Below are positions 16,281 through 25,621 of a stretch of DNA of 64,000 nt, piece by piece. Numbering within the stretch: the stretch's first letter is position 1; each line of letters starts with the position of its first letter. The stretch lies in NCBI RefSeq assembly GCF_016656965.1, contig NZ_CP067977.1, positions 2,771,501 through 2,835,500 on the forward strand. Direction: 5' to 3'. The position numbers and the translations under genes were made by a program. This stretch comes from Brevundimonas vitisensis (GTDB lineage: Bacteria; Pseudomonadota; Alphaproteobacteria; Caulobacterales; Caulobacteraceae). A model generated the notes under the pieces. The model was given only the letters and a program-made list of their open reading frames with translations, did not search any database and was not told the DNA's origin.

Positions 16281-17036
16281 GTGGTTGATGTCTTCGAGCA
16301 GGTCGAGGAGGAGCTTCGCTCCGATCGATACAAGCGTCTGGCCCGCACCTGGCTGCCCGTCGTCGGCGGCGTGCTGCTGCTGGCGCTGATCGCGGCCTTG
16401 GCGTGGTGGGGCTATGACAGCTGGCAGACCCGTCAGGCCGATCAGGCGTCAGCCGCCTATGACCGCGGCATCGAGGCCTTGCAGGGCAATAACCCCGCCG
16501 GGGCCGAGGCTGCCTTCGCCGAAGCCGAGAAGAAGGGCAATCGCGCCTATCGCGCCATGGCCCTGCAACACCGTGCGTCGCTGGCGCTGGCCGAGAACCG
16601 CATTCCGCAGGCCATCGCCCTGTTCGACGAGGCCGCCAAGGTTGGGGGCGATCCGCTGCTGGCCGACCCCGCGGCGCTGAAAGCCGCCTGGCTGGCTATG
16701 GACAATGGCGAGGATCTGGCTGCCATCGAAGCGCGCCTGACCCCTCTGACCGAAGAGGGCCGCCCGCTGCGCGCCTTCGCTCAGGAAGCGCTGGCCCTGG
16801 CGCGGCTGCAGTTCGGCAAGACGGCCGAGGCGCGTGAGGTTCTGGTGCTGCTGCAACTGGGTCAGGACGTGCCGGACGACGTGCGTGAACGCGCCACCGC
16901 CGCCATTGCGATGATCGACAACGGCACTGCCGGCAATCTGGCTGCCATCGTCCGCAATCAGGCCAGTGCCCCGGCCCCGACCGCCGCCGCCAATCCTCAG
17001 GCTGCCGGACCGACCGCCCCGCCGGTGGCTCAGTGA
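16281..17036 (+). CDS. YfgM-like tetratricopeptide membrane protein
   Basis: About 251 aa from a GTG start. A short cytoplasmic segment (VFEQVEEELRSDRYKRLART) precedes a single membrane helix (about 30-50: LPVVGGVLLLALIAALAWWG). Periplasmic TPR-like helices follow (DQASAAYDRGIEALQ, AEAAFAEAEKKGNRAYRAMA), then an Ala/Pro-rich tail. Similar proteins lie upstream of bamB and der in many proteobacteria and act as periplasmic chaperone adaptors near SecYEG. An ATG at 16248 is a possible longer start; the GTG is preferred because family members begin at the acidic helix. Confidence 0.75.
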   Translation: MVDVFEQVEEELRSDRYKRLARTWLPVVGGVLLLALIAALAWWGYDSWQTRQADQASAAYDRGIEALQGNNPAGAEAAFAEAEKKGNRAYRAMALQHRASLALAENRIPQAIALFDEAAKVGGDPLLADPAALKAAWLAMDNGEDLAAIEARLTPLTEEGRPLRAFAQEALALARLQFGKTAEAREVLVLLQLGQDVPDDVRERATAAIAMIDNGTAGNLAAIVRNQASAPAPTAAANPQAAGPTAPPVAQ

Positions 17037-17089
17037 TCAATACCTCCGTGACCTCCACCCCAGTGATCGTTTCCTCCAGGATGCCCGCG

Positions 17090-18466
17090 ATGAACCGTGT
17101 TCTGAAGATCAGCCTGGCCTGCGCTCTGTTAGCCGGGGTGTCGGCCTGCGGCACTGTACGCAATGCGCTGCCGTTCGGCCTCGGTGGATCGCAACAGCCG
17201 ACGTCCACGGCGACCGAGGGCACGCGAATCTCGGTGCTGGAGTTCGACCAGCAGCTGGCCCCCTCGGCGGCCTTGGCCGGTCGCGACTTTTTCCTGCCCG
17301 GGCCGGTTGCGGTCACCACCTGGTCGTCACCCGGTGGCACAGCCGAAAATCTGAACGAGCATATCATCGCGGCCTCCGATTTCACGGTCGGGTGGCGCCG
17401 CAGCGTCGGCTCGGGTTCGGCGCGTGACCGGCAGGTCATGTCTCCGGTCGTGGCTGACAATGGCCGGGTCTTCGTCATGGACGGCGAGTCCACCGTCAGC
17501 GCGCTCGACGCGCGTACGGGAGCCGTTGCCTGGAAGGTCAATGTGAAGCCCGAGGGCCGCGAGCGCGGCGGATTCGGCGGCGGCGTTGCTGTTGGCGGCG
17601 GCAAGGTCTTCGTCGCCTCCGGCTATCGCACCATGACGGCCCTGGATCAGGCGACCGGCGCAGTCCTGTGGCAGTCGCGGGTCGATTCGCCCCTGCATGG
17701 CGCGCCGACGGTGTCCGGATCGCGGGTCTATGTGATCGACGTCGACAACCTTCTGATCGCCTTCAACGTCAATACGGGCCAGCAGGACTGGGCCTTCCGC
17801 GGCATCGTGGAGCCGGCCCGCATCCTGCGCGCCTCCAGCCCGGCCGTGACCGGCGACACCGTCATTGCTCCCTTTTCGTCCGGTGAGGTAACGGCCGTCC
17901 GCGCGGCGACCGGCCAGCCCGTGTGGCAGGAGGTCCTGTCCCGCACGAGCCGGACCAGCGCCCTGTCCGAGATTCGCGACATCGCCGGCCGCCCGGTGAT
18001 CAGCCGCGGCGTCGTCTATGCAGTCAGCCACTCAGGCGTGCTGTCGGCCATGGATGTCCGTTCGGGTAATGCCAAATGGGAACTGCCGATCGCCGGGGTC
18101 AATGCGCCGCTGCCGGTCGGCGACGTCGTCTATGTCGTGTCCAAGGACGGTGAGCTGACCGTGGTCAACCGCGAGACCGGCCAGGTCTATTGGACGCGAA
18201 ACCTGAATGAGGGGCGGGTGCGTCAGGAAGGCGGACTTTTCGGTCTGTTCGACCGGACCGTGCGGCCGGAGTGGTCGGGCCCGATCCTGGCCTCCAACCG
18301 GCTGATTCTGGTGAACTCCGATGGCGAAGCCGTGGCCTACAACCCCAAGACGGGTGAGCAGACGGCCTCGATCCGGCTGGGAGGGGCGGCCTATATCGCT
18401 CCGGCGGCGTATGACGGCATGCTGTATGTCCTGACCGATAATGGTGATCTCGTCAGCATTCGCTGA
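17090..18466 (+). CDS. bamB: Outer-membrane assembly lipoprotein BamB
   Basis: About 458 aa. The lipoprotein signal MNRVLKISLACALLAGVSAC ends in a lipobox Cys. The remainder is an eight-bladed PQQ-type beta-propeller, with repeats such as VFVMDGESTVSALDARTGAV, VFVASGYRTMTALDQATGAV, VYVIDVDNLLIAFNVNTGQ and VYVVSKDGELTVVNRETGQ. It is the propeller subunit of the BAM outer-membrane protein insertion machine. The yfgM-bamB-der order is conserved in proteobacteria and supports the call. An ATG at 17081 is an alternative start. Confidence 0.9.
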   Translation: MNRVLKISLACALLAGVSACGTVRNALPFGLGGSQQPTSTATEGTRISVLEFDQQLAPSAALAGRDFFLPGPVAVTTWSSPGGTAENLNEHIIAASDFTVGWRRSVGSGSARDRQVMSPVVADNGRVFVMDGESTVSALDARTGAVAWKVNVKPEGRERGGFGGGVAVGGGKVFVASGYRTMTALDQATGAVLWQSRVDSPLHGAPTVSGSRVYVIDVDNLLIAFNVNTGQQDWAFRGIVEPARILRASSPAVTGDTVIAPFSSGEVTAVRAATGQPVWQEVLSRTSRTSALSEIRDIAGRPVISRGVVYAVSHSGVLSAMDVRSGNAKWELPIAGVNAPLPVGDVVYVVSKDGELTVVNRETGQVYWTRNLNEGRVRQEGGLFGLFDRTVRPEWSGPILASNRLILVNSDGEAVAYNPKTGEQTASIRLGGAAYIAPAAYDGMLYVLTDNGDLVSIR

Positions 18467-18497
18467 CGGGCCGCAAAAACTCAGCTAGAAGGCCGGC

Positions 18498-20120
<1,623 letters not shown>

Positions 20121-20137
20121 GGGCTGGCCTGCCGAGG

Positions 20138-20166
20138 GCCGGTGTCAGATCAGCGCTGACACCGGC
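20138..20166. terminator. Long perfect hairpin at the der/SDR convergent junction
   Basis: GCCGGTGTCAG, 7-base loop, CTGACACCGGC: an 11-bp perfect stem between the two convergent genes, covering the SDR stop codon (20145-20147). It has no T tract on either side, so if it terminates it may do so with Rho or by blocking converging polymerases. Confidence 0.4.
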
Positions 20167-20900
20167 GGCCCTGCCTTCCAGTCCTTGAAGCTGACGGACA
20201 GCGGCGGTTCGCGGTGCGGACCGGCCAGATCGACGATCAGCGGGCCGATCTCGGACGGGTGCGGCAGGTCCATCGGGTCCTCGCCCGGGAAGGCCTGGGC
20301 GCGCAGTTGGGTCCGCATGCGACCCGGATCCAGGATGGCGACGCGGATCGAGGTCGATTCGATCTCGTCGGCCCAGCAGCGCATCAGGTTTTCAGCCCCA
20401 GCCTTGGTGGCCGCATAGGCCCCCCAGAAGGCGCGCGGGCTCTGGGCCAGGCTGGTGGTCAGGTGAATGACACGCGCGGCATCCGAAGCGCGCAGCAGCG
20501 GTTCCAGCGAGCGGATCAGGCGATAAACGCCGGTGAAGTTGATCTTTTCGACCTTGGCGAAGCTGCGAGGGTCGGCATGGGCCACGGGCGTCAGGCCCGC
20601 CGCACCCATGGTGGCTGCCGCCTGTACCCAGATGTCCAGCCTGCCGAACCGCTCGAACAGAGCCCCGCCCAGCCGGTCGATCGCTCCGCCATCGACCAGG
20701 TCGAATGGGATCAAGGTGGCGTGCTTGCCGGTGGCGGCAAAGATGGCGTCGTCCAGTTCCTCCAGCCCGCCCTGGGTGCGGGCGGCAGCAACGACATGGG
20801 CGCCAGCCTTGGCCAGGGCCACGGCGCTCTCATAACCGATGCCGCGCGAGGCCCCCACGACAAGGGCGATACGGTCGGCGAGGGGAGGGGTGCTGGACAT
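20145..20900 (-). CDS. SDR-family oxidoreductase
   Basis: 251 aa, short-chain dehydrogenase/reductase. The N-terminal nucleotide-binding motif is VVGASRGIGYESAVAL (GxxxGxG). The usual NNAG is replaced by VQAAATMG. The catalytic Ser sits in HLTTSLAQ and the Tyr/Lys pair in YAATKAGAEN, so it is probably active. Substrate unknown. The start at 20900 (MSSTPPLADRIALVVGASRG) fits the family; a more upstream ATG at 20933 would add residues with no similarity. The gene is downstream of a VOC protein gene on the same strand. Confidence 0.85.
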   Translation of the reverse strand: MSSTPPLADRIALVVGASRGIGYESAVALAKAGAHVVAAARTQGGLEELDDAIFAATGKHATLIPFDLVDGGAIDRLGGALFERFGRLDIWVQAAATMGAAGLTPVAHADPRSFAKVEKINFTGVYRLIRSLEPLLRASDAARVIHLTTSLAQSPRAFWGAYAATKAGAENLMRCWADEIESTSIRVAILDPGRMRTQLRAQAFPGEDPMDLPHPSEIGPLIVDLAGPHREPPLSVSFKDWKAGPPVSALI

Positions 20901-20948
20901 GGGGTCTGGTAGCGTGCCCGGCCGATGCGTCAAGCGTCAGTGAGCGTG

Positions 20949-21293
20949 TCAAGCCGGTTGCCAGAGGCCGAAGCTGACGCCCTGGTCATCGCAGACGATG
21001 GCACTGAGTCCCGACGGGCTTTGGGAAGGGATCGCCGCCTGACCGCCCAGTTCAACCACGCGATCGCACATGGCCTTGATATCGGCGACCTTGAAATACA
21101 GGTGGGCAAAGGTTTTGCCCTCGCCCTGGCGGATACCGAAGTCGGGGCCGGTGTCCCCACCCGCGGCGACGTGGGCATAGCCGGGATTCGAAGATGCCTC
21201 GTCGAAGGTCCAGCCGAACAGGGCGGCATAGAAGGCGCGGGCCTTGGCCACATCCGGCGTGTCGAGGGTGAAGTATCCGAGGCGGTTGGTCAT
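20949..21293 (-). CDS. VOC-superfamily (glyoxalase-like) protein
   Basis: 114 aa, two beta-alpha-beta-beta-beta units of the vicinal-oxygen-chelate fold: GYFTLDTPDVAKARAFYAAL, LFGWTFDEA, FAHLYFKVADI, and the closing DDQGVSFGLWQPA. Members are lyases, dioxygenases or antibiotic-binding proteins; no specific substrate can be read. Five bases separate it from the purF stop, so it is probably cotranscribed with purF. Confidence 0.82.
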   Translation of the reverse strand: MTNRLGYFTLDTPDVAKARAFYAALFGWTFDEASSNPGYAHVAAGGDTGPDFGIRQGEGKTFAHLYFKVADIKAMCDRVVELGGQAAIPSQSPSGLSAIVCDDQGVSFGLWQPA

Positions 21294-21298
21294 AAGGT

Positions 21299-22804
21299 CT
21301 AAGCGCTGACCAGAAGAGAAAGTTGCCGCTGGGTGACGTCGCGGCCCCCCTCTTCGATCTCGCGGTCCAGCAGACGGGTCGGGTAGTCGCCGGTGAAATA
21401 GTGGTCGGTGAACTGCGGATGGGCGTTGTCGCGCGCACCCACGCCCATCGCCCCATACAGGCCGTCGATGGACAGAAAGCCCAGGCTGTCGACCTCCAGG
21501 GTTTCGCGCATCTGTTCCATGGTGTGGGTCGCGGCCATCAGCTGCGACCGCTCGGGCATGTCGATGCCATAGAAGTCCGGGAACAGAATCTGGGGGCTGG
21601 CTGAACGCAGGTGCACCTCAGTCGCCCCGGCGGCGCGCACGGCCCGGACCAGTTTGACCGAGGTGGTTCCGCGCACGATGGAATCGTCGATCAGCACCAC
21701 ACGCTTGCCCTGGAGCACCGCCTTGTTGGGGCTGTGCTTCATCCGAACGCCCTTTTGCCGGGCACCCTGACTGGGCTGGATGAAGGTGCGGCCTAGATAG
21801 TGGCTGCGGATGATGCCCATCTCATAGGGAATGCCGCTTTCCTGGGCATAGCCGAGGGCAGCGGGAACACCGGAATCGGGCACGGGCACGACCACGTCCG
21901 CCTCGACCGCGTGCTCGCGCGCCAGGCCACGGCCCATAGCCTTTCGGACCTCATAGACCGAGCGGCCGTTCACGATGCTGTCGGGACGCGAGAAATAGAC
22001 GTATTCGAACAGGCACGGCCGAGCCGCGCGGGCGGGGAAGGGCTTGATCGAGCGCAGGCCCTCGTGGTCGATGACAATGATCTCGCCGTGTTCGACATCG
22101 CGTTCGAACGTCGCGCCGATAGTGTCCAGGGCGCAGGTCTCAGACGCCAGGACCCAGGTATCACCCAGACGGCCCAGGACCAGGGGGCGGATGCCCAGGG
22201 GGTCGCGCGCACCGATCATCTTGGTGCGGGTCAGGCAGACCAGCGCATAACCGCCCTCGATCCGGCTGACGGCATCGATGAAGCGATCGACGATCTTGGC
22301 CTTACGGCTGCGAGCGATCAGATGGAGGATGACCTCCGAGTCCGAAGTCGACTGAAAGATCGCGCCTTCGCCGACCAGCTGGCTGTGCAGGTATTTGAAG
22401 TTGGTCAGGTTGCCGTTGTGGGCGATGGCGATGCCGCCCTGATCCAAATCGGCGAACATCGGCTGGATATTGCGCAGAAAGCTGCCGCCAGCGGTCGAAT
22501 AGCGGGTGTGTCCGATGGCGGCCGAGCCAGGCAGCCGCTCGGGCAGATCGGGACCACCGAAGGCTTCGCCCACCAGGCCCTGATGACGTTCGGTGTGAAA
22601 GCGCTGATCCTTCACGCTGGCAATGCCGCACGCCTCCTGGCCGCGGTGCTGCAGGGCGTGCAGGCCCAGGGCGGCGACGGAAGAGGCCTCGTCCCCGTCG
22701 GTACTCCAGACACCCACGACCCCGCACTCCAGCCGCAGCTGGTCGTCTTCGGGCTCGCGCCAGTGGGGTCGATGAACGACGGGATCGGCGATCAGATGGC
22801 GCAT
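21299..22804 (-). CDS. purF: Amidophosphoribosyltransferase
   Basis: 501 aa. First committed step of purine synthesis: glutamine plus PRPP to phosphoribosylamine. A 26-residue propeptide precedes the Ntn-hydrolase nucleophile Cys27 in LECGVVGVWS, implying autocatalytic cleavage. HRGQEACGIAS, GHTRYSTAGG and HNGNLTN form the glutaminase site; VVLIDDSIVRGTTS is the PRPP-binding loop of the phosphoribosyltransferase domain. The gene sits after cvpA and radA, a conserved order. Confidence 0.96.
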   Translation of the reverse strand: MRHLIADPVVHRPHWREPEDDQLRLECGVVGVWSTDGDEASSVAALGLHALQHRGQEACGIASVKDQRFHTERHQGLVGEAFGGPDLPERLPGSAAIGHTRYSTAGGSFLRNIQPMFADLDQGGIAIAHNGNLTNFKYLHSQLVGEGAIFQSTSDSEVILHLIARSRKAKIVDRFIDAVSRIEGGYALVCLTRTKMIGARDPLGIRPLVLGRLGDTWVLASETCALDTIGATFERDVEHGEIIVIDHEGLRSIKPFPARAARPCLFEYVYFSRPDSIVNGRSVYEVRKAMGRGLAREHAVEADVVVPVPDSGVPAALGYAQESGIPYEMGIIRSHYLGRTFIQPSQGARQKGVRMKHSPNKAVLQGKRVVLIDDSIVRGTTSVKLVRAVRAAGATEVHLRSASPQILFPDFYGIDMPERSQLMAATHTMEQMRETLEVDSLGFLSIDGLYGAMGVGARDNAHPQFTDHYFTGDYPTRLLDREIEEGGRDVTQRQLSLLVSA

Positions 22805-22835
22805 CGTCGGGACTCCGATGACCGATTACCTGGAA

Positions 22836-23429
22836 CTAGGGGGCTTGGTCGGGCGACGTAGGCTCAGTTTTTGGCGCAGGCAAGGCATCGTCGCTGGAAA
22901 AACCTTTCCGCACGGACGAATCCACGACCGGCGCCAGGGCGTCGGCACCGCGGCCGATGCCCGGAAGGACGATCTGGATCAGGCGCGCCGCCCCGGCACT
23001 GACTGGATACAGGGCCGCAGTGCCCAGCCAGCGTGGTGTGCGCTCGCCTGGCAGGGCGGCAACGATCACCAAGTGCACCGCTCCGATCAGGACCAGTCCC
23101 CGTGCCGCACCGACGAAGATACCCAGGATACGATCCACACCACCCAGCTGGGGATGGGCCTGGGCCCGCTTCGACAGGACCGACCCGAAGATGCGGATGC
23201 CGAAATAAACGGTCAGGAAGGACACCAGGGCCGCCGAAATCGTGCCCGCCCAGTCAGGATTGACCAGGGCCCGGCCCAGCGGAGCGGTTAGCGGCAGGGC
23301 GACCAGAGCAAGGAACGCCGCCAGCACGAAGCTCAGCAGGGTCACGATCTCCCGCGTCCCACCGCGCACCCATCCGGCGGCTGCGGAACCCAAGATGACC
23401 ACGAGGGCGAAGAGATCGTAAGGCGTCAC
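22836..23429 (-). CDS. cvpA: CvpA-family membrane protein
   Basis: 197 aa from a GTG start (MTPYDLFALVVILGSAAAGW). Four hydrophobic segments in the first 125 residues, including VRGGTREIVTLLSFVLAAFL typical of CvpA, followed by a charged/Pro-rich tail. CvpA proteins are required for colicin V production in E. coli and appear linked to envelope stress tolerance. Lies 31 bases upstream of purF on the same strand, the conserved cvpA-purF order. Confidence 0.88.
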   Translation of the reverse strand: MTPYDLFALVVILGSAAAGWVRGGTREIVTLLSFVLAAFLALVALPLTAPLGRALVNPDWAGTISAALVSFLTVYFGIRIFGSVLSKRAQAHPQLGGVDRILGIFVGAARGLVLIGAVHLVIVAALPGERTPRWLGTAALYPVSAGAARLIQIVLPGIGRGADALAPVVDSSVRKGFSSDDALPAPKTEPTSPDQAP

Positions 23430-23453
23430 GCGTGGGGCCTCGGATGAGCAGAC

Positions 23454-24824
23454 CTACTTACCGTAGCGGCTTTGCGAGATTCGATCGACCGCTTCCGTCA
23501 ATCGGCTGACCGGGGTGGTGGTGACGCCCTGATCCTTTACAGCCAGTTGTGGGCATAGGGCCCGATCGAAGCCCAGTTTGCTGGCCTCGCGCAGGCGCGC
23601 TTCTGCGCGTCCCACTGCCCGGACCTCTCCCGACAGGCTTATCTCGCCGAAGACGACGCAGCCTTGGGGCAGGGGTTTGTCCGTCGCTGAACTGATCAGG
23701 GCGGCGGCAGCCGCCAGGTCGGCAGCGGGTTCGTTGATCCGCAGGCCGCCGGCGACGTTCAGATAGACATCCTGATCTCCGAAGCCGAAGCCGCAGCGCG
23801 CCTCCAACACCGCCAGGACCATGTTCAGGCGACCTGTGTCCCAGCCGACGACCGCGCGGCGCGGCGTGCCATATGCAGATTTTGACACCAGAGCCTGCAT
23901 CTCCACCAGGACCGGGCGCGAGCCTTCGATGCCGGCAAAGACGGCCGCACCGGGGGCCCGGTCCTTACCCTCGCCGAGAAACAGCGCCGAGGGATTGGAA
24001 ACTTCGCGAAGACCCGCATCCCCCATCTCGAAGACCCCGATCTCGTCGGTGGCCCCGAACCGGTTCTTGCCAGCCCGCAGGATGCGAAACGGATAACCGC
24101 GCTCGCCCTCGAAGCTGAGGACAGCATCGACCATGTGCTCGACCACACGCGGACCGGCGACCTGCCCGTCCTTGGTGACGTGACCGACCAGGATGACCGC
24201 GACGCCCTGCGACTTGGCCAGTCGAACCATTTCCCCGGCGCAGGCTCTGACCTGGGTAATGGAGCCGGGGCCGGCCTCATGGACATCGGACCAGAGGGTC
24301 TGGATGGAGTCGACCACCACGATGTCGAACGGCTCGCGTTTCAGCGTCGCCAGGATGTCGCGAAGGGCTGTCGCGGCGGCCAGATTGACGGGCGCTTTTT
24401 CAAGCCCCATGCGCTTGGCGCGAGAGCGGATCTGTTCGACCGCTTCTTCCCCCGAAATATAGGCGACGCGGGCTCCGTTCATGGCGGCGCGTCCGCAGAC
24501 GTCGAGCAACAGCGTCGACTTGCCGACACCGGGGTCACCGGACAGCAGGATGGCTGAGCCCGGCACGACGCCACCGCCGCAGACGCGGTCGAACTCTGCC
24601 ACGCCGGTCACGATGCGTGGTGGCTCAGGGGTATCAGATTCCAGGGACTCGAACTGAACGCCGCGCGTGCGGGACGTGCTGACGGCCTTCATCGCCCCGG
24701 GAGGCGCGGACTGGGCCTCCGCGACGATGGTGTTCCATTGACCGCAGGCCCCGCATTGACCGGACCACTTGCCGTGAACCGCCCCACAGGACTGACAGAC
24801 GTAGATCGTGGAGTCCTTGGCCAT
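23454..24824 (-). CDS. radA: DNA repair protein RadA
   Basis: 456 aa. An N-terminal C4 zinc finger (CQSCGAVHGKWSGQCGACGQ) is followed by a RecA-like ATPase with Walker A GDPGVGKSTLLL near residue 97 and Walker B VVVDSIQTL. The KNRFGATDEIG motif is diagnostic of RadA/Sms. The C-terminal third is a Lon-protease-like domain (VYLNVAGGLRINEPAADLA). It is a hexameric helicase promoting branch migration in recombination. Confidence 0.96.
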   Translation of the reverse strand: MAKDSTIYVCQSCGAVHGKWSGQCGACGQWNTIVAEAQSAPPGAMKAVSTSRTRGVQFESLESDTPEPPRIVTGVAEFDRVCGGGVVPGSAILLSGDPGVGKSTLLLDVCGRAAMNGARVAYISGEEAVEQIRSRAKRMGLEKAPVNLAAATALRDILATLKREPFDIVVVDSIQTLWSDVHEAGPGSITQVRACAGEMVRLAKSQGVAVILVGHVTKDGQVAGPRVVEHMVDAVLSFEGERGYPFRILRAGKNRFGATDEIGVFEMGDAGLREVSNPSALFLGEGKDRAPGAAVFAGIEGSRPVLVEMQALVSKSAYGTPRRAVVGWDTGRLNMVLAVLEARCGFGFGDQDVYLNVAGGLRINEPAADLAAAAALISSATDKPLPQGCVVFGEISLSGEVRAVGRAEARLREASKLGFDRALCPQLAVKDQGVTTTPVSRLTEAVDRISQSRYGK

Positions 24825-24905
24825 GGCTCACCCATATCACCTGCCGACGATTCGAGATCGGGTCAGCGGGTGATGCCGGGGCGATGCGTCAGAAGCGGTC
24901 GTGGG

Positions 24906-25109
24906 TCAGGTGATCTGCTTGGCCGAGACGGGATCGCTGGCCGGGAAGGTCTCTTCCACCCCCTCGTCTACCAAGGCCTCCTGCCGGTCTTCAGCCTCTT
25001 TCAGATTGGGGGCCAGCTGGTCGGGCTTGCCTGTCGTTCGCTCAGCGGGACGGGCGTGCGGGGTGTCGGTGTCGCAATCCTCGCGGACGGTTTTGGCGGT
25101 GTCATTCAT
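24906..25109 (-). CDS. Small hydrophilic protein with ETFPASDP motif
   Basis: 67 aa, charged, no membrane segment. The C-terminal VDEGVEETFPASDPVSAKQI is a motif I recognise from many small alphaproteobacterial hypothetical proteins; its role is unknown. It overlaps the preceding acidic gene by 4 nt (ATGA), so the pair is one transcription unit. Confidence 0.65.
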   Translation of the reverse strand: MNDTAKTVREDCDTDTPHARPAERTTGKPDQLAPNLKEAEDRQEALVDEGVEETFPASDPVSAKQIT

Positions 25110-25561
25110 GGCGCGGTCCTTTCGATGGGGGTTTCGGCATCGGGGCCGTAACCGAGATCAGCGATGTCGTCGTCAGAGAGGCGTTTGGCCTCCCAATCGG
25201 CGGCACTGGCCTGGGCCCCGCGCTGGTTCCGCATCAGGCCGGTGTAGACCAGCTCCACCTCGTCGGATCCCTGTTCGCCCCGGCTTTCGGCGTCGATCTC
25301 GGTCTTTTTCGAGCGGTCCACGCCCAACAGAGCGTCGGCCTCGGCCTCGATGCCGTCGAGTGCGAGCTGGTCGTCCAGGTCGGACACCTCTTCGTCCTCG
25401 TCGAAATCTTCTTCGTCGGCATCACCATCGGCCTGGGTGACGTCGAGGACCTGGTCGGTCTCGTCCAGCAGCAGGTCGCCGTCGCCGTCGTCGTCCAGAT
25501 GGGTCTCGTCGTAGACTTCGGCTTGATCCTGGCTGTCGAAGTCGGTGTCGGGTTGGGCCAT
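25106..25561 (-). CDS. Very acidic hypothetical protein
   Basis: 151 aa with about one third Asp/Glu in the first 90 residues (for example DADEEDFDEDEEVSDLDDQL). A more ordinary C-terminal part contains VELVYTGLMRNQRG and LSDDDIADLGYGPDAETPIE. No membrane segment or signal peptide. Function unknown. The composition suggests an intrinsically disordered protein binding a basic partner or cations, but this is only inference. Confidence 0.65.
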   Translation of the reverse strand: MAQPDTDFDSQDQAEVYDETHLDDDGDGDLLLDETDQVLDVTQADGDADEEDFDEDEEVSDLDDQLALDGIEAEADALLGVDRSKKTEIDAESRGEQGSDEVELVYTGLMRNQRGAQASAADWEAKRLSDDDIADLGYGPDAETPIERTAP

Positions 25562-25621
25562 GGTTGTCTCCTCTTGCCCATCACAACGCAGGCCGAAGAG
25601 ACGATGTTCCTGATCAATCCG

